From an uncultured Pseudomonadota bacterium (GTDB taxonomy: Bacteria > Pseudomonadota > Gammaproteobacteria > Steroidobacterales > Steroidobacteraceae): DNA of 64,000 nt. Positions 35,747 through 44,204 of the stretch are shown piece by piece. The notes below the pieces were generated by a model that saw only the letters and a list, made by a program, of their open reading frames with translations, ran no database searches and was not told where the DNA came from. Each line of letters opens with the position of its first letter. Positions within the stretch are counted from its first letter, which is position 1. The DNA lies in assembly GCA_903898785.1 (NCBI GenBank), contig CAIUGU010000038.1, forward strand, positions 1 to 64,000, written 5' to 3'. The position numbers and the translations under genes were made by a program.

Positions 35747-37581
35747 CCCTTCGCCTGCAGCTTGAAGAGATGGGCGTAGTGCCCATCAAGGTGCATCAGT
35801 TCTTCGTGGCTGCCGCGTTCGATGATGTGGCCGTCGCGGATCACGATGATCTGGTCTGCCATGCGCACCGTCGAGAAGCGGTGCGAAATCAGGATGGCGA
35901 TGCGGTTGCTCGTCAGGTTGCGGAAGTGCTCGAAGATCTGCGCCTCGGCACCCGCATCCATCGCGGCGGTCGGTTCATCGAGCACGAGGATGTCCGCCTG
36001 TGAGCGCATGAAGGCGCGGGCCAACGCGATCTTCTGCCACTGGCCGCCGGAGAGCTCCCGACCCTCCTTGAACCACTTGCCGAGCTGCGTGCCGTAGCCC
36101 TGCGGCAGCGTGTCGACGAACGGCGTGGCCATGCCCTTGTCGCCCGCTTCACGCCAGCGCGCCTCGTCCTCGAAATGCCGCACGTCGCCGGCGCCCACGT
36201 TCTCGCCGACGCGCAACTGGTAACGCGCGAAGTCCTGGAAGATCACGCCGACCCGCTGCCGCAGTGCTGCCTCGTCCCACTCCTCGAGATCGCGTCCGTC
36301 GAGCAGGATGCGGCCTGAAGTCGGGTGATACAGGCGCGTCAGCAGCTTGATCAGCGTGGTCTTGCCGGAGCCGTTCTCGCCGACGAGCGCGAGCGACTCG
36401 CCGGGGCGGATGTGCAGCGTGATGTCTTCGAGCGCAGGCTTGTCGGCATCGGGGTACGTGAAGCTGACGTGCTCGAAGCGGATGCCGTCTTCCGGGTGCG
36501 GGCCCTTGCTCTCCGCGCCCCTGGGCGGCGCTACCGGGGTCTCGAGATACTCGTACAGCGTGGACAGGTACAGGTTGTCCTCATACATGCCGCCGACTGC
36601 CGACAGGCTGGCCGACACCGCGCTCTGCCCCTGGCGGAACAGCATCAGGTACATTGTCATCTGGCCGAGCGTGATGCGGCCTGCAATGGTCGTCAGTGCG
36701 ATCCAGCCGTACGCGCCGTACAGCGCGAGCGTGCCGATGAGGCCGAGGCCGAAACCCCAGCTGTCGCGGCGGATCGTGAGGTCGCGGTCCTCCTTGTAGA
36801 GCTTGTGGAAGATGTTGCGATAGCGATCGAGCAGCAGGGGGCCGAGGCCGAACAGCTTCACTTCCTTGGCATGGTCCTCGCGCGCAATGACGGTTTCCAG
36901 ATAGAGCTGCATGCGGGTTTCGGGCGACCGCCAGCGGAACAGGCGAAACGCGTCGCCGGAAAACTTCGCTTCAGCCAGGAACGCGGGGAGCCCGGCCAGC
37001 AGCAACACCGCCACGGCCCATGGCGAGAACTGCACGAGCAGCGTACCGAAGCTGACCAGCGACACGGCATTCTGTGCCAGGCCGAAGGTGCGCATCACGA
37101 GCGACAGCGGCCGGCTCGACGCCTCGCGCCGTGCACGCGTCAGCTTGTCGTAGAACTCGGAGTCCTCGAACTGGGACAGGTCGAGCGTCAGGGCCTTCTC
37201 GAGGATCATCGCGTTGACCCGCTGCCCCAGTTGGGCCCGCAACAGCGACTGGCACGTCGAGAGTCCCCGCTGTGCCCCGGCCGTCACGGCGACCAGCAGG
37301 CCCTCGAGCGCGACGAGTTCGATGACCTGCCTGCTCGAACCCGGGGCGTGGGTCTGCATGGCCATGACGACGGCATCGACGATCAGCGCGCCCACGTACG
37401 CAATCGCGGCGGGCAGCACGCCGGCCAGCACCGTCAGCAGGGCGAGGCCGATCGTCAGCGGCCGGCTGGTGGTCCAGACCAGGTCGAGGGCCCGCCGGCT
37501 GTACCTGAAGACGCCGAAGAAGCCGCGCCTTGAGCCGGTGGAATCGGCCGGGCGGTTGAGGGTTCGAGGGTGCTCTGCCAT
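35737..37581 (-). CDS. ABC exporter, fused permease and ATPase
   Basis: A 614 aa half-transporter. The N-terminal ~330 residues contain about five to six helices of an ABC exporter membrane domain. The C-terminal ATPase has Walker A GENGSGKTT, Q-loop, signature LSGGQWQKIALAR and Walker B ILVLDEPTAAMD with H-loop ISHRF. It should act as a homodimer in the inner membrane. No processing peptidase or substrate gene is adjacent, so the cargo (lipid, peptide or drug) is unknown. It is convergent with the YeeE/YedE pair. Confidence 0.88.
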   Translation of the reverse strand: MAEHPRTLNRPADSTGSRRGFFGVFRYSRRALDLVWTTSRPLTIGLALLTVLAGVLPAAIAYVGALIVDAVVMAMQTHAPGSSRQVIELVALEGLLVAVTAGAQRGLSTCQSLLRAQLGQRVNAMILEKALTLDLSQFEDSEFYDKLTRARREASSRPLSLVMRTFGLAQNAVSLVSFGTLLVQFSPWAVAVLLLAGLPAFLAEAKFSGDAFRLFRWRSPETRMQLYLETVIAREDHAKEVKLFGLGPLLLDRYRNIFHKLYKEDRDLTIRRDSWGFGLGLIGTLALYGAYGWIALTTIAGRITLGQMTMYLMLFRQGQSAVSASLSAVGGMYEDNLYLSTLYEYLETPVAPPRGAESKGPHPEDGIRFEHVSFTYPDADKPALEDITLHIRPGESLALVGENGSGKTTLIKLLTRLYHPTSGRILLDGRDLEEWDEAALRQRVGVIFQDFARYQLRVGENVGAGDVRHFEDEARWREAGDKGMATPFVDTLPQGYGTQLGKWFKEGRELSGGQWQKIALARAFMRSQADILVLDEPTAAMDAGAEAQIFEHFRNLTSNRIAILISHRFSTVRMADQIIVIRDGHIIERGSHEELMHLDGHYAHLFKLQAKGYR

Positions 37582-37722
37582 GGTGCGGGCGTCGGGGCGG
37601 GCTTGTTTTCCGTAGCAACTTCGGACAATGGTTCCTGCGGCACCCTATTGCAAGTGCCTGAAGCCACGAACAGAATGGACCCATTGTTACGGTTGTCGAA
37701 CCCGAGGCGCGCCCTGCAATCC

Positions 37723-38151
37723 ATGAGCGATCCCAAGGACCCCAAGGACAAGAAGTCCCCGCCCGGAGCGCCGCCTGCCGCAAGCACGAACGAGAAGAGT
37801 TCGGGTCGCGTTGCATTCGATGCGCGGGGCAATCCCGTCTGGGAGTGGCAGACGTCCACTGGCGTGTTTGGCCGCGAGGTGAGCACGCAGCGGCTCAAGA
37901 AGCTGGAGGCGAAGGAACTCGCCATCGTCGACACGCCGCCGACCGCACCCCAGAAGAAGAAAGGGTTCGAACTGTCGCTCGACGAGCCGCAGATGCCCAA
38001 TCGCGAAACGGGCTTCAACCCCTACAACAGCGCGCCGGCTCCCAAGGCCAAGGTCGCGGACGAACCCCGCAAGTCGCCCACCGACCTCCACAAGCTGGAC
38101 GCGTGGATCAAGATGAAGAAGGGGTTGGCGGAGAAGGACAAGAAGAAGTAG
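37723..38151 (+). CDS. Hypothetical lysine- and proline-rich protein
   Basis: A 142 aa hydrophilic protein starting MSDPKDPKDKKSPPG; an ATG 48 bp upstream in frame is also possible. The central block FDARGNPVWEWQTSTGVFGREVSTQRLKKLE looks conserved-protein-like, and the tail NPYNSAP...HKLDAWIKMKKGL is followed by a lysine run. I see no membrane segment or enzyme motif. Proteins of this type are common but uncharacterised in proteobacteria. It is divergent from the ABC exporter. Confidence 0.7.
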   Translation: MSDPKDPKDKKSPPGAPPAASTNEKSSGRVAFDARGNPVWEWQTSTGVFGREVSTQRLKKLEAKELAIVDTPPTAPQKKKGFELSLDEPQMPNRETGFNPYNSAPAPKAKVADEPRKSPTDLHKLDAWIKMKKGLAEKDKKK

Positions 38152-38337
38152 GCCACTCTGTAAGGCAGGGGCTTACGCCAAGTAGGGCTGCCGCCAAGCC
38201 AGAATCGACGGCCAGACTCGACTGGGCCGAATTCATTTAACGCCGCCCTTACCATCGCTCGTACTCCGCCTCTGACTTGGCGGCAGCCCTACTTGTCGGA
38301 GACCTACTTGGCGCAGCCCCGCTTGGCGGCAGCCCTT
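38151..38337. repeat. Nested-hairpin repeat, copy 5 (divergent subtype)
   Basis: A 187 bp divergent copy filling the gap between two convergent genes. A perfect 19-base inverted repeat, starting AAGTAGGGCTGCCGCCAAG at 38180-38198 and matched at 38276-38294, forms the main stem. The inner boundaries AGCCAGA and TCTGACTT match those of the other copies. The outer modules (GGCCACTCTGTAAGGC, then CTTGGCGGCAGCCCTT) are decayed or rearranged. It starts at the last base of one gene and ends 8 bp before the other. Confidence 0.75.
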
Positions 38338-38345
38338 CCCTCTCT

Positions 38346-38678
38346 CTATCGGGCCTTCTTCCCCACTTCCTGCCTGTACTTCTTCACCAGCTCGCCGAAG
38401 CGCGGCGTGAGTCCTACGTCTTCATAGATCGGGTCGCCCTGCTCGTCGTGCGAGATCACCTTCGCGCCGGGGCGATACGGCATGGCGCCTTCGACTTCCT
38501 GTAACGCTACCGACAGCAGGTCGGAGAGGATGTCTTCCTCCGAGTGGCCGGGGAAGAGGTCGGCCAGTGCATGGATGCGGGCCGCGTCGTCGATGTTGAG
38601 GCGGATCGCGTATTCGCGAGCGGTCTTCATGGGCCGCGACGCTTCGCTCCACGAATCGAGCAGTTCCCTGAATTTCAT
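38346..38678 (-). CDS. Conserved small protein of unknown function
   Basis: A 110 aa soluble, mostly helical protein. FRELLDSW at the start and EYAIRLNIDDAARIHALADLFPG give it a DNA-binding-like or pilin-accessory look; similar proteins are annotated as type 1 pili tip component, a name I would not rely on. The C-terminus (LVKKYRQEVGKKAR) is basic. It stands alone, with no clear operon partner. Confidence 0.65.
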   Translation of the reverse strand: MKFRELLDSWSEASRPMKTAREYAIRLNIDDAARIHALADLFPGHSEEDILSDLLSVALQEVEGAMPYRPGAKVISHDEQGDPIYEDVGLTPRFGELVKKYRQEVGKKAR

Positions 38679-38733
38679 GTCGTCACCGGTTAGGGCTGGC
38701 GGGGACTCCAGAATAACCGAATCCTTCGCAACC

Positions 38734-40134
38734 TCAGAACTGGCTGGTGAGGTTGACCGACAGGTAGTGCGTGTCGCCGGTTTGCGGCGCGTTCGGCGCG
38801 TCCTTCAGGAACCGCCCCTTCGCGAGGAACACGGCATCGACCTCGAACCGCAGCGATCGGGGGATCACCCAGTAGCGCAGGCGGGCGTCGACCTGATGGC
38901 CCGCGAAGTCGCCCGAGCGGCCGGTGACATCGCGGACGCCGGTGGTGGAGAAGCTGTCTGTCCGCGAGGCAAGCCACAGCACCCGCCAGCTCGCCATGTA
39001 GTCGAGGCGCGCTGTCGGTGTAGCCTCGAGGCGCAGTCCGGCTGCACGAAGGTTGGTCCGCCCCACGGCTGCATACAGGCCGGACGGTGCAAGGTCTCCA
39101 CGCCGCATGCCGAACAGCGTGTCGAAGCGACCGTACTTGGCATCGCCGTCGTCGCCGCCCGCGTAGTCGACCTCGAACGCGAGATGGGGCCGCGAACCCC
39201 CTGCCCACTGGTAGCCTGCTTCGACGTGGTAGAACCAGGCGGATACATCGAGCAATGCGGCTGCCGCAGCCGTGCTCGCACGCACGGAGCCGGTCTGCTG
39301 GATGGCTTCAAGTTCGAAATCGACCGTCTCTGCCTTGGGATCCCGGTACAGCCTGAGCCCCGCGGAGTGCAGGTTGCGATCGCGCGTGGCAAGGTCGGCT
39401 CGATCCCGCTCTCGGACGCCGAACCAGGATCCCTCCAGCGTTGCGAACGGCAACAGCTTCGGCACGGCGGTGACGCCACCCCACAACACGAGGTCCGAGC
39501 TCTCCCGGTCGAGCTTCACGTCGTTGTCGAGGACGCCGGGCAACGCATCGGGCAGGCGCACTTGCGGTTGCGTGTAGATGAGCGTGACCGCGTTGCCGCC
39601 CGCGGACTTGAGGTCGACGCGCAAGCCTGAATAGCCGTTGGTCGCGTTGCGATAGTCGTCGGCCGCCACAAGTCGGCGCGAGCCCAGGTTCAGCAAGAAT
39701 CTTCCGAGCTGTGCAGAGGCGGCCGAGCCCTCGCCGAACGGAGTACCGAAGTCCGCACCGACGTAGGCCTGCACCGCTTCCAGCGCGTTGACGTCGTTGC
39801 TGCTGACCCCGCTGGTCGGCTCCTGCGGGTAGGCGCGGCTATCCCATAGCTCGCCGCCGATCCGGAACCAGTCCTTGCGGTACTCGGCGAACACGTTCGA
39901 GCGCAGGCTGGCCAGGCTGAATGAGGAGTCCAGCCCGGCACGCGACTGACCGGACAGTGTCTCGAGGCGCGCTCGGAAGGAACCGGACAGTTGCAGGCTC
40001 GCCGGGGCCCCGACGGCGTCGTGCAGGTTCCACGGCGTGGGGGCCGGATCTGCTGCGAACGCCGCGCCGGCGGCAAGAAACAGCGCGACCGGCAGGCAGC
40101 ACCGTGCGCGGAAGACTGGGAGCGGTGGGGTCAT
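38734..40134 (-). CDS. Alginate-export-type outer membrane porin
   Basis: A 466 aa protein of the alginate_exp (AlgE-like) beta-barrel family. The start at 40134 gives a signal peptide ending GAAFAADP. RLETLSGQSRAGLDSS, EYRKDWFRIGGELWDSR and QLGRFLLNLGSRRLV are typical of the N-terminal strands, and it ends with a barrel-type phenylalanine (NLTSQF). No alginate genes are nearby, so it is probably a general or anion porin. It lies 60 bp downstream of the sulfate-binding protein gene and may share its transcript. Confidence 0.82.
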   Translation of the reverse strand: MTPPLPVFRARCCLPVALFLAAGAAFAADPAPTPWNLHDAVGAPASLQLSGSFRARLETLSGQSRAGLDSSFSLASLRSNVFAEYRKDWFRIGGELWDSRAYPQEPTSGVSSNDVNALEAVQAYVGADFGTPFGEGSAASAQLGRFLLNLGSRRLVAADDYRNATNGYSGLRVDLKSAGGNAVTLIYTQPQVRLPDALPGVLDNDVKLDRESSDLVLWGGVTAVPKLLPFATLEGSWFGVRERDRADLATRDRNLHSAGLRLYRDPKAETVDFELEAIQQTGSVRASTAAAAALLDVSAWFYHVEAGYQWAGGSRPHLAFEVDYAGGDDGDAKYGRFDTLFGMRRGDLAPSGLYAAVGRTNLRAAGLRLEATPTARLDYMASWRVLWLASRTDSFSTTGVRDVTGRSGDFAGHQVDARLRYWVIPRSLRFEVDAVFLAKGRFLKDAPNAPQTGDTHYLSVNLTSQF

Positions 40135-40194
40135 GATATGCAACGAGATCCGGCGACCAGGGTACGTCACCGGATTCTAGTCGAGGTCGCGCAG

Positions 40195-41214
40195 CTACTG
40201 CGGCGTGTACACCTGGTCGAAGACGCCTCCGTCTCCGAAATGCGCCTTCTGCACCTTGGCCCAGCCGCCGAACTCGGCAATGGTCACCAGCGGCAGCTTC
40301 GGATACTGCGCCGCGTACTTCGCTGCCACTTTCGCATCGCGCGGGCGATAGTAGTTGCGCGCGATGATCTCCTGGCCCTCAGGCGTGTACAGATACTCAA
40401 CGTAGGCCTGCGCCACGTCCTTGGTGCCGCGCCTCAGCGCGACCTTGTCGACGACGGCCACTGGCGGTTCGGCGAGCACGCTGACCGAAGGAATCACGAT
40501 CTGCAGCTTGTCCGCGCCCACCTCCCTGATCGCGAGGAACGCCTCGTTTTCCCAGGCGATCAGCACGTCGCCGATGCCCCGCTGCACGAACGTCGTCGTC
40601 GAGCCGCGGGCACCCGTGTCGAGCACCGGCACGTTCTTGTACAGCTTGCGGATGAACTCCTTTGCCGTCGCATCGTTGCCGCCCGGCTGCTTCAACGCCC
40701 AGGCGTATGCGGCAAGGTAGTTCCAACGCGCGCCGCCGGAGGTCTTCGGGTTCGGCGTGATGACCGAGATGCCCGGCTTCACGACGTCGCTCCAGTCCTT
40801 GATGTTCTTCGGGTTGCCCTTGCGGACCAGGAACACGATGGTCGACGTGTACGGCGAGCTGTTGTCGGCCAGGCGGCTCTGCCAGTTCACGGGCAGCAGC
40901 TTGCCGTTGGTGGCGATGCCGTCGATGTCCGCCGCGAGCGCGAGCGTGACGATGTCGGCCTGCAAGCCGTCGATCACGCCGCGCGCCTGGGCGCCCGAAC
41001 CGCCATGCGCCTGGTTGACGCGGACGTCGTCACCGGTTTTCGCCTTCCAGTACCTGGCAAACGCCTTGTTGTAATCGACGTACAGCTCGCGTGTCGGGTC
41101 ATACGACACGTTGAGCAGCGTGATGTTCTTGGCATGGGCCGCCGTCGACCCGACCAGCAGGGCCCCGAGGGCCACCGCAGTGGTCGCGTGACGCAGCCAG
41201 CTATTCCTGTTCAT
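40195..41214 (-). CDS. Second periplasmic sulfate-binding protein
   Basis: A 339 aa Sbp/CysP-type protein with a signal peptide of about 28 residues ending [10 protein letters not shown] and no lipobox, so it should be soluble in the periplasm. [25 protein letters not shown] and [11 protein letters not shown] match the family. It has no permease or ATPase genes of its own and probably feeds CysATW. A candidate CysB box with promoter lies 114-168 bp upstream. It is divergent from a TonB receptor with the same box. Confidence 0.94.
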   Translation of the reverse strand: MNRNSWLRHATTAVALGALLVGSTAAHAKNITLLNVSYDPTRELYVDYNKAFARYWKAKTGDDVRVNQAHGGSGAQARGVIDGLQADIVTLALAADIDGIATNGKLLPVNWQSRLADNSSPYTSTIVFLVRKGNPKNIKDWSDVVKPGISVITPNPKTSGGARWNYLAAYAWALKQPGGNDATAKEFIRKLYKNVPVLDTGARGSTTTFVQRGIGDVLIAWENEAFLAIREVGADKLQIVIPSVSVLAEPPVAVVDKVALRRGTKDVAQAYVEYLYTPEGQEIIARNYYRPRDAKVAAKYAAQYPKLPLVTIAEFGGWAKVQKAHFGDGGVFDQVYTPQ

Positions 41215-41327
41215 GGATTCTTCCGCTCCGGTTCAGACATGGGTCCGACGCAGGACCGAGCCCCATCAGCCGATGCAGCCGTCACCCCGAGGGGCACGCT
41301 GCAGGAAAGGGCAAGGCCATGGACGGA

Positions 41328-41382
41328 ATACTAGGGAGTGGGCGGTTACGGGTCAGTCGCCAAGCGGTTACAGAAAGGTAAC
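41328..41382 (-). promoter_or_regulatory. Candidate CysB box C with promoter, upstream of the sulfate-binding protein gene
   Basis: On the minus strand the 33 bp motif runs from 41382 to 41350: GTTACC...TCTGTAACCG...GGCGACTGACCC. The -35 is CTGACC (41356-41351) and the -10 is TAGTAT (41333-41328) at 17 bp spacing. This gives a leader of about 105 bases before the ATG at 41214. GTTAC-N6-GTAAC within it is an inverted repeat. The 486 bp gap 41215-41700 holds only this and box B. Confidence 0.75.
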
Positions 41383-41587
41383 AACGGCCAAAAAGTGTGC
41401 AAAAAGCGGCCAGGAATCGGCATATGTATATGCCCAAGTGCTCGCGTCGCCGGTATGGAATCGTGACTCCCGGTAACGGGGGCGCGACCGACAGCCGGGA
41501 GAGGGGCCCGTGCGCCGTGTCTCGATCCGCGCATTCGTCAGCCTCCGTGCGAGTTCATCCCCAACTATCACCTGCACTGCGGTGCGC

Positions 41588-41642
41588 GTAACCGCTTTGT
41601 CACGGTGGCGCGACTGCAATCTCACACTTCGCTCCCTACGAT
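41588..41642 (+). promoter_or_regulatory. Candidate CysB box B with promoter, upstream of the TonB receptor gene
   Basis: The motif occupies 41588-41620: GTAACC...CTTTGTCACGG...GCGACTGC. The -35 is CTGCAA (41614-41619) and the -10 TACGAT (41637-41642) at 17 bp spacing. The GTG start of the receptor lies 58 bp beyond. Geometry is identical to boxes A and C. Confidence 0.7.
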
Positions 41643-41700
41643 GCTGATCCATCGCGCGCGACCTGCGCCGCTTGAATTCAAACAGTAGGGATGACCACCA

Positions 41701-44112
41701 GTGAGTGCACGATTGATCTCGAGACAGAACGCCGGTTACACGTTGAGCCTGGCAGCCGCCATCGCCGCCCTTGTCGGCAGCGTACCGGCCCCCATCCATG
41801 CAGCCGCAGCGCCGGACGCAGCGGACAACCTCGATAACGTCGTCGTGACGGCGCGTCGCCGCGAAGAGCAGTCGCAGGATGTGCCGCTCGCCATTTCGGT
41901 GCTGAACTCCGCAACCATCGAATCGACGGGCACGTTCAACGTCGGCAAGCTGACGCAGTTGCAGCCGTCCATCCAGTTCTACTCCAGCAATCCGCGCAAC
42001 TCGGCCGCCACCATTCGCGGACTCGGTGCGCCATTCGGCCTCACGAACGACGGCATCGAGCAGGGTGTCGGCATCTACATCGACCAGGTCTACTACGCGC
42101 GCAGCGCGACGGCCACGTTCGACTTCCTCGATGTGGACCAGGTGGAAGTGCTGCGCGGCCCGCAAGGCACGCTGTACGGCAAGAACACGACTGCCGGTGC
42201 GATCAATGTGACGACACGTCGCCCGAGCTTCACCACCGAAGGGCGCGCCGAGGTGAACTACGGCAATCTGGACTATGTGCAGGCCAAAGGCTCGATTTCG
42301 GCACCGCTGATCGACGACAAGCTGGCGTTCCGGCTCGGCACTTCCTTTACCGACCGGCGCGGGACGATTTACAACGTCACGACCGGCCGGTGGATCAACG
42401 AGCAGAACAATCTCGGCTTCAAGGGACAGCTGCTGTGGCGCGCCGCCGACTCGCTCGACGTGACGTTCTCGACGGACTACTCGCGCCAGAACCCGTACGG
42501 ATTCGGCACCGTGTTCGTACGCACGGGCGCGACGCAGCGGCCGCTCAATCGCCAGTACGCCTCGCTCGCGGCAGCCTCCGGCAACTATGCGCCGCCCAGC
42601 CTCGACCCGTTCGACCGCCTCACGGATATCGATGCGGAACTGTCGGCGGAGCAGCAGTTCGGCGGTGGTTCGGTGCTGGCGGAATGGAAGGTAGGCCCGG
42701 GACTGCTGACGTCCGTTTCCGCTTATCGCAAGTGGGATTGGGGCCCGGAGAACGACCGCGACTTCACCGGCCTGCCGATTACGACGATCTCACAGAATCC
42801 TTCGCAGCAGCGTCAGTGGTCACAGGAAATCCGCTACGCATCTTCCGGCTCCACCATCGACTATGTCGCTGGCCTGTACGGCTTCTATCAGACGATCGAC
42901 ACGAAGGGTGTCCAGGAGCAGGGGGCGCTCGCGAGCCGCTGGCTGCTGAGCGGAGCCAATGCGAGCCTGCCCGCGATCCTGAATGGCCTACGTGCGAACA
43001 ATGACATCGGCCTCAAGAATACGAGTGCGGCTGCATTCGGGCAGGTCACGTGGCACGTGTCCGATTCGTTCCGGCTGCAGCCGGGACTGCGCTTCAACTA
43101 CGACAGGAAGGAAGGCAAGTACATCGCCACCGTCACCAATGCGACCGGTACCGCGTTGACGGCAGCGCAACTGGGCGTCCTTGCACCCCAAAGCTACCAG
43201 CCCAAGTTCGATGACACGAACATCTCTGGTGACTTCACGGCCTCATACGATTTCACGCCGGATGTGCTCGGCTATGCGACCTATGCGCGCTCCTTCAAGT
43301 CGGGCGGCATCAATCTCTCCGGCCTCCCGCTCGATGCGAGCAACGCACCGATCACCGCTGTGGAAACCGTGAAGCCCGAGTCGGAGAACCACTACGAGGT
43401 GGGCCTCAAGACGCAGCTGCTCAACCGGACGGTCACGTTGAACCTGGCAGGGTTCTGGACCGAGATCTCGGACTACCAGGCGACCGTGACCAACAGCCAG
43501 GCCAACGTGATCCGCGGCTATCTCGCGAATGCGAAGAAGGTCCGCGTGCGCGGCCTCGAGGCCGACCTCGCCGCACGGCCGGCCGAAGGCCTGAACCTCT
43601 ATGTCAACGGTGCGCTCACGGACCATGAGTACGTCGAGTTTCCCGATGCGCCATGCCCGCCGGAGTTGTCAGGCGGCACGGCCGCGACTGCGGTCAGTCC
43701 GGCGAGCGCACCGGGTACGGCAGGCGGCTTCAGTCCGGCCTTCTGCAACATCTCGGGCCAGTGGCTGCCCGGCATCTCGAAGCTGTCGTTCTCGTACGGG
43801 TTCCAGTATGAGCGGCCCACGCTGCTCCTCGGCAAGGCCGGTGATGCGTACTTCGGCGCGGATGCAAGCTATCGGTCGAAGTTCTCGTCCAATCCGTCAC
43901 GCTCGCTGTACACCGACGTGGCAGGGTATGGCCTCGCGAGCTTCCGACTGGGATTCAAGACGGACGGCTGGGAAGTCTACGGCTGGGTGCGCAACGCATT
44001 CGACCGGGAATACTTCGACTACCTGACGACACAGTCGGGCAGCACGGGCCTCGTGGTTGGCCAACCAGGCGAGCCTCGCACTTACGGACTGACGGTCAAG
44101 GCGTCGTTCTGA
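41701..44112 (+). CDS. TonB-dependent outer membrane receptor, predicted sulfur-regulated
   Basis: An 803 aa TonB-dependent receptor starting at GTG 41701 after TAGGGATGACC. A signal peptide ends near HAAAAPDA, and the TonB box is NVVVTARRR. The plug domain has VEVLRGPQGTLYGKNTTAGAINV, and the protein ends with the barrel-type KASF. Its promoter carries the same box as the sulfate genes, and it neighbours cysB and a sulfate-binding protein. It is therefore likely to import an organosulfur compound such as a sulfonate or sulfate ester; this is inference from context. Confidence 0.9.
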   Translation: MSARLISRQNAGYTLSLAAAIAALVGSVPAPIHAAAAPDAADNLDNVVVTARRREEQSQDVPLAISVLNSATIESTGTFNVGKLTQLQPSIQFYSSNPRNSAATIRGLGAPFGLTNDGIEQGVGIYIDQVYYARSATATFDFLDVDQVEVLRGPQGTLYGKNTTAGAINVTTRRPSFTTEGRAEVNYGNLDYVQAKGSISAPLIDDKLAFRLGTSFTDRRGTIYNVTTGRWINEQNNLGFKGQLLWRAADSLDVTFSTDYSRQNPYGFGTVFVRTGATQRPLNRQYASLAAASGNYAPPSLDPFDRLTDIDAELSAEQQFGGGSVLAEWKVGPGLLTSVSAYRKWDWGPENDRDFTGLPITTISQNPSQQRQWSQEIRYASSGSTIDYVAGLYGFYQTIDTKGVQEQGALASRWLLSGANASLPAILNGLRANNDIGLKNTSAAAFGQVTWHVSDSFRLQPGLRFNYDRKEGKYIATVTNATGTALTAAQLGVLAPQSYQPKFDDTNISGDFTASYDFTPDVLGYATYARSFKSGGINLSGLPLDASNAPITAVETVKPESENHYEVGLKTQLLNRTVTLNLAGFWTEISDYQATVTNSQANVIRGYLANAKKVRVRGLEADLAARPAEGLNLYVNGALTDHEYVEFPDAPCPPELSGGTAATAVSPASAPGTAGGFSPAFCNISGQWLPGISKLSFSYGFQYERPTLLLGKAGDAYFGADASYRSKFSSNPSRSLYTDVAGYGLASFRLGFKTDGWEVYGWVRNAFDREYFDYLTTQSGSTGLVVGQPGEPRTYGLTVKASF

Positions 44113-44136
44113 CAGCCTCGCGTTACCCGTTAGCGA

Positions 44137-44170
44137 AAGAAGGGCCACCGCAGGGTGGCCCTTCTTGTTT
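44137..44170. terminator. Rho-independent terminator between the TonB receptor and cysB
   Basis: Thirteen-base perfect arms (44137-44149 and 44154-44166) around a GCAG loop are followed by GTTT on the plus strand. The 3' arm itself ends CTTCTT. Read from the minus strand, it ends CTTCTTTC, so it may serve both convergent genes. Confidence 0.88.
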
Positions 44171-44204
44171 AGGCTGATCGGCAGAGTCCCGCGATGCCGG
44201 TGGC

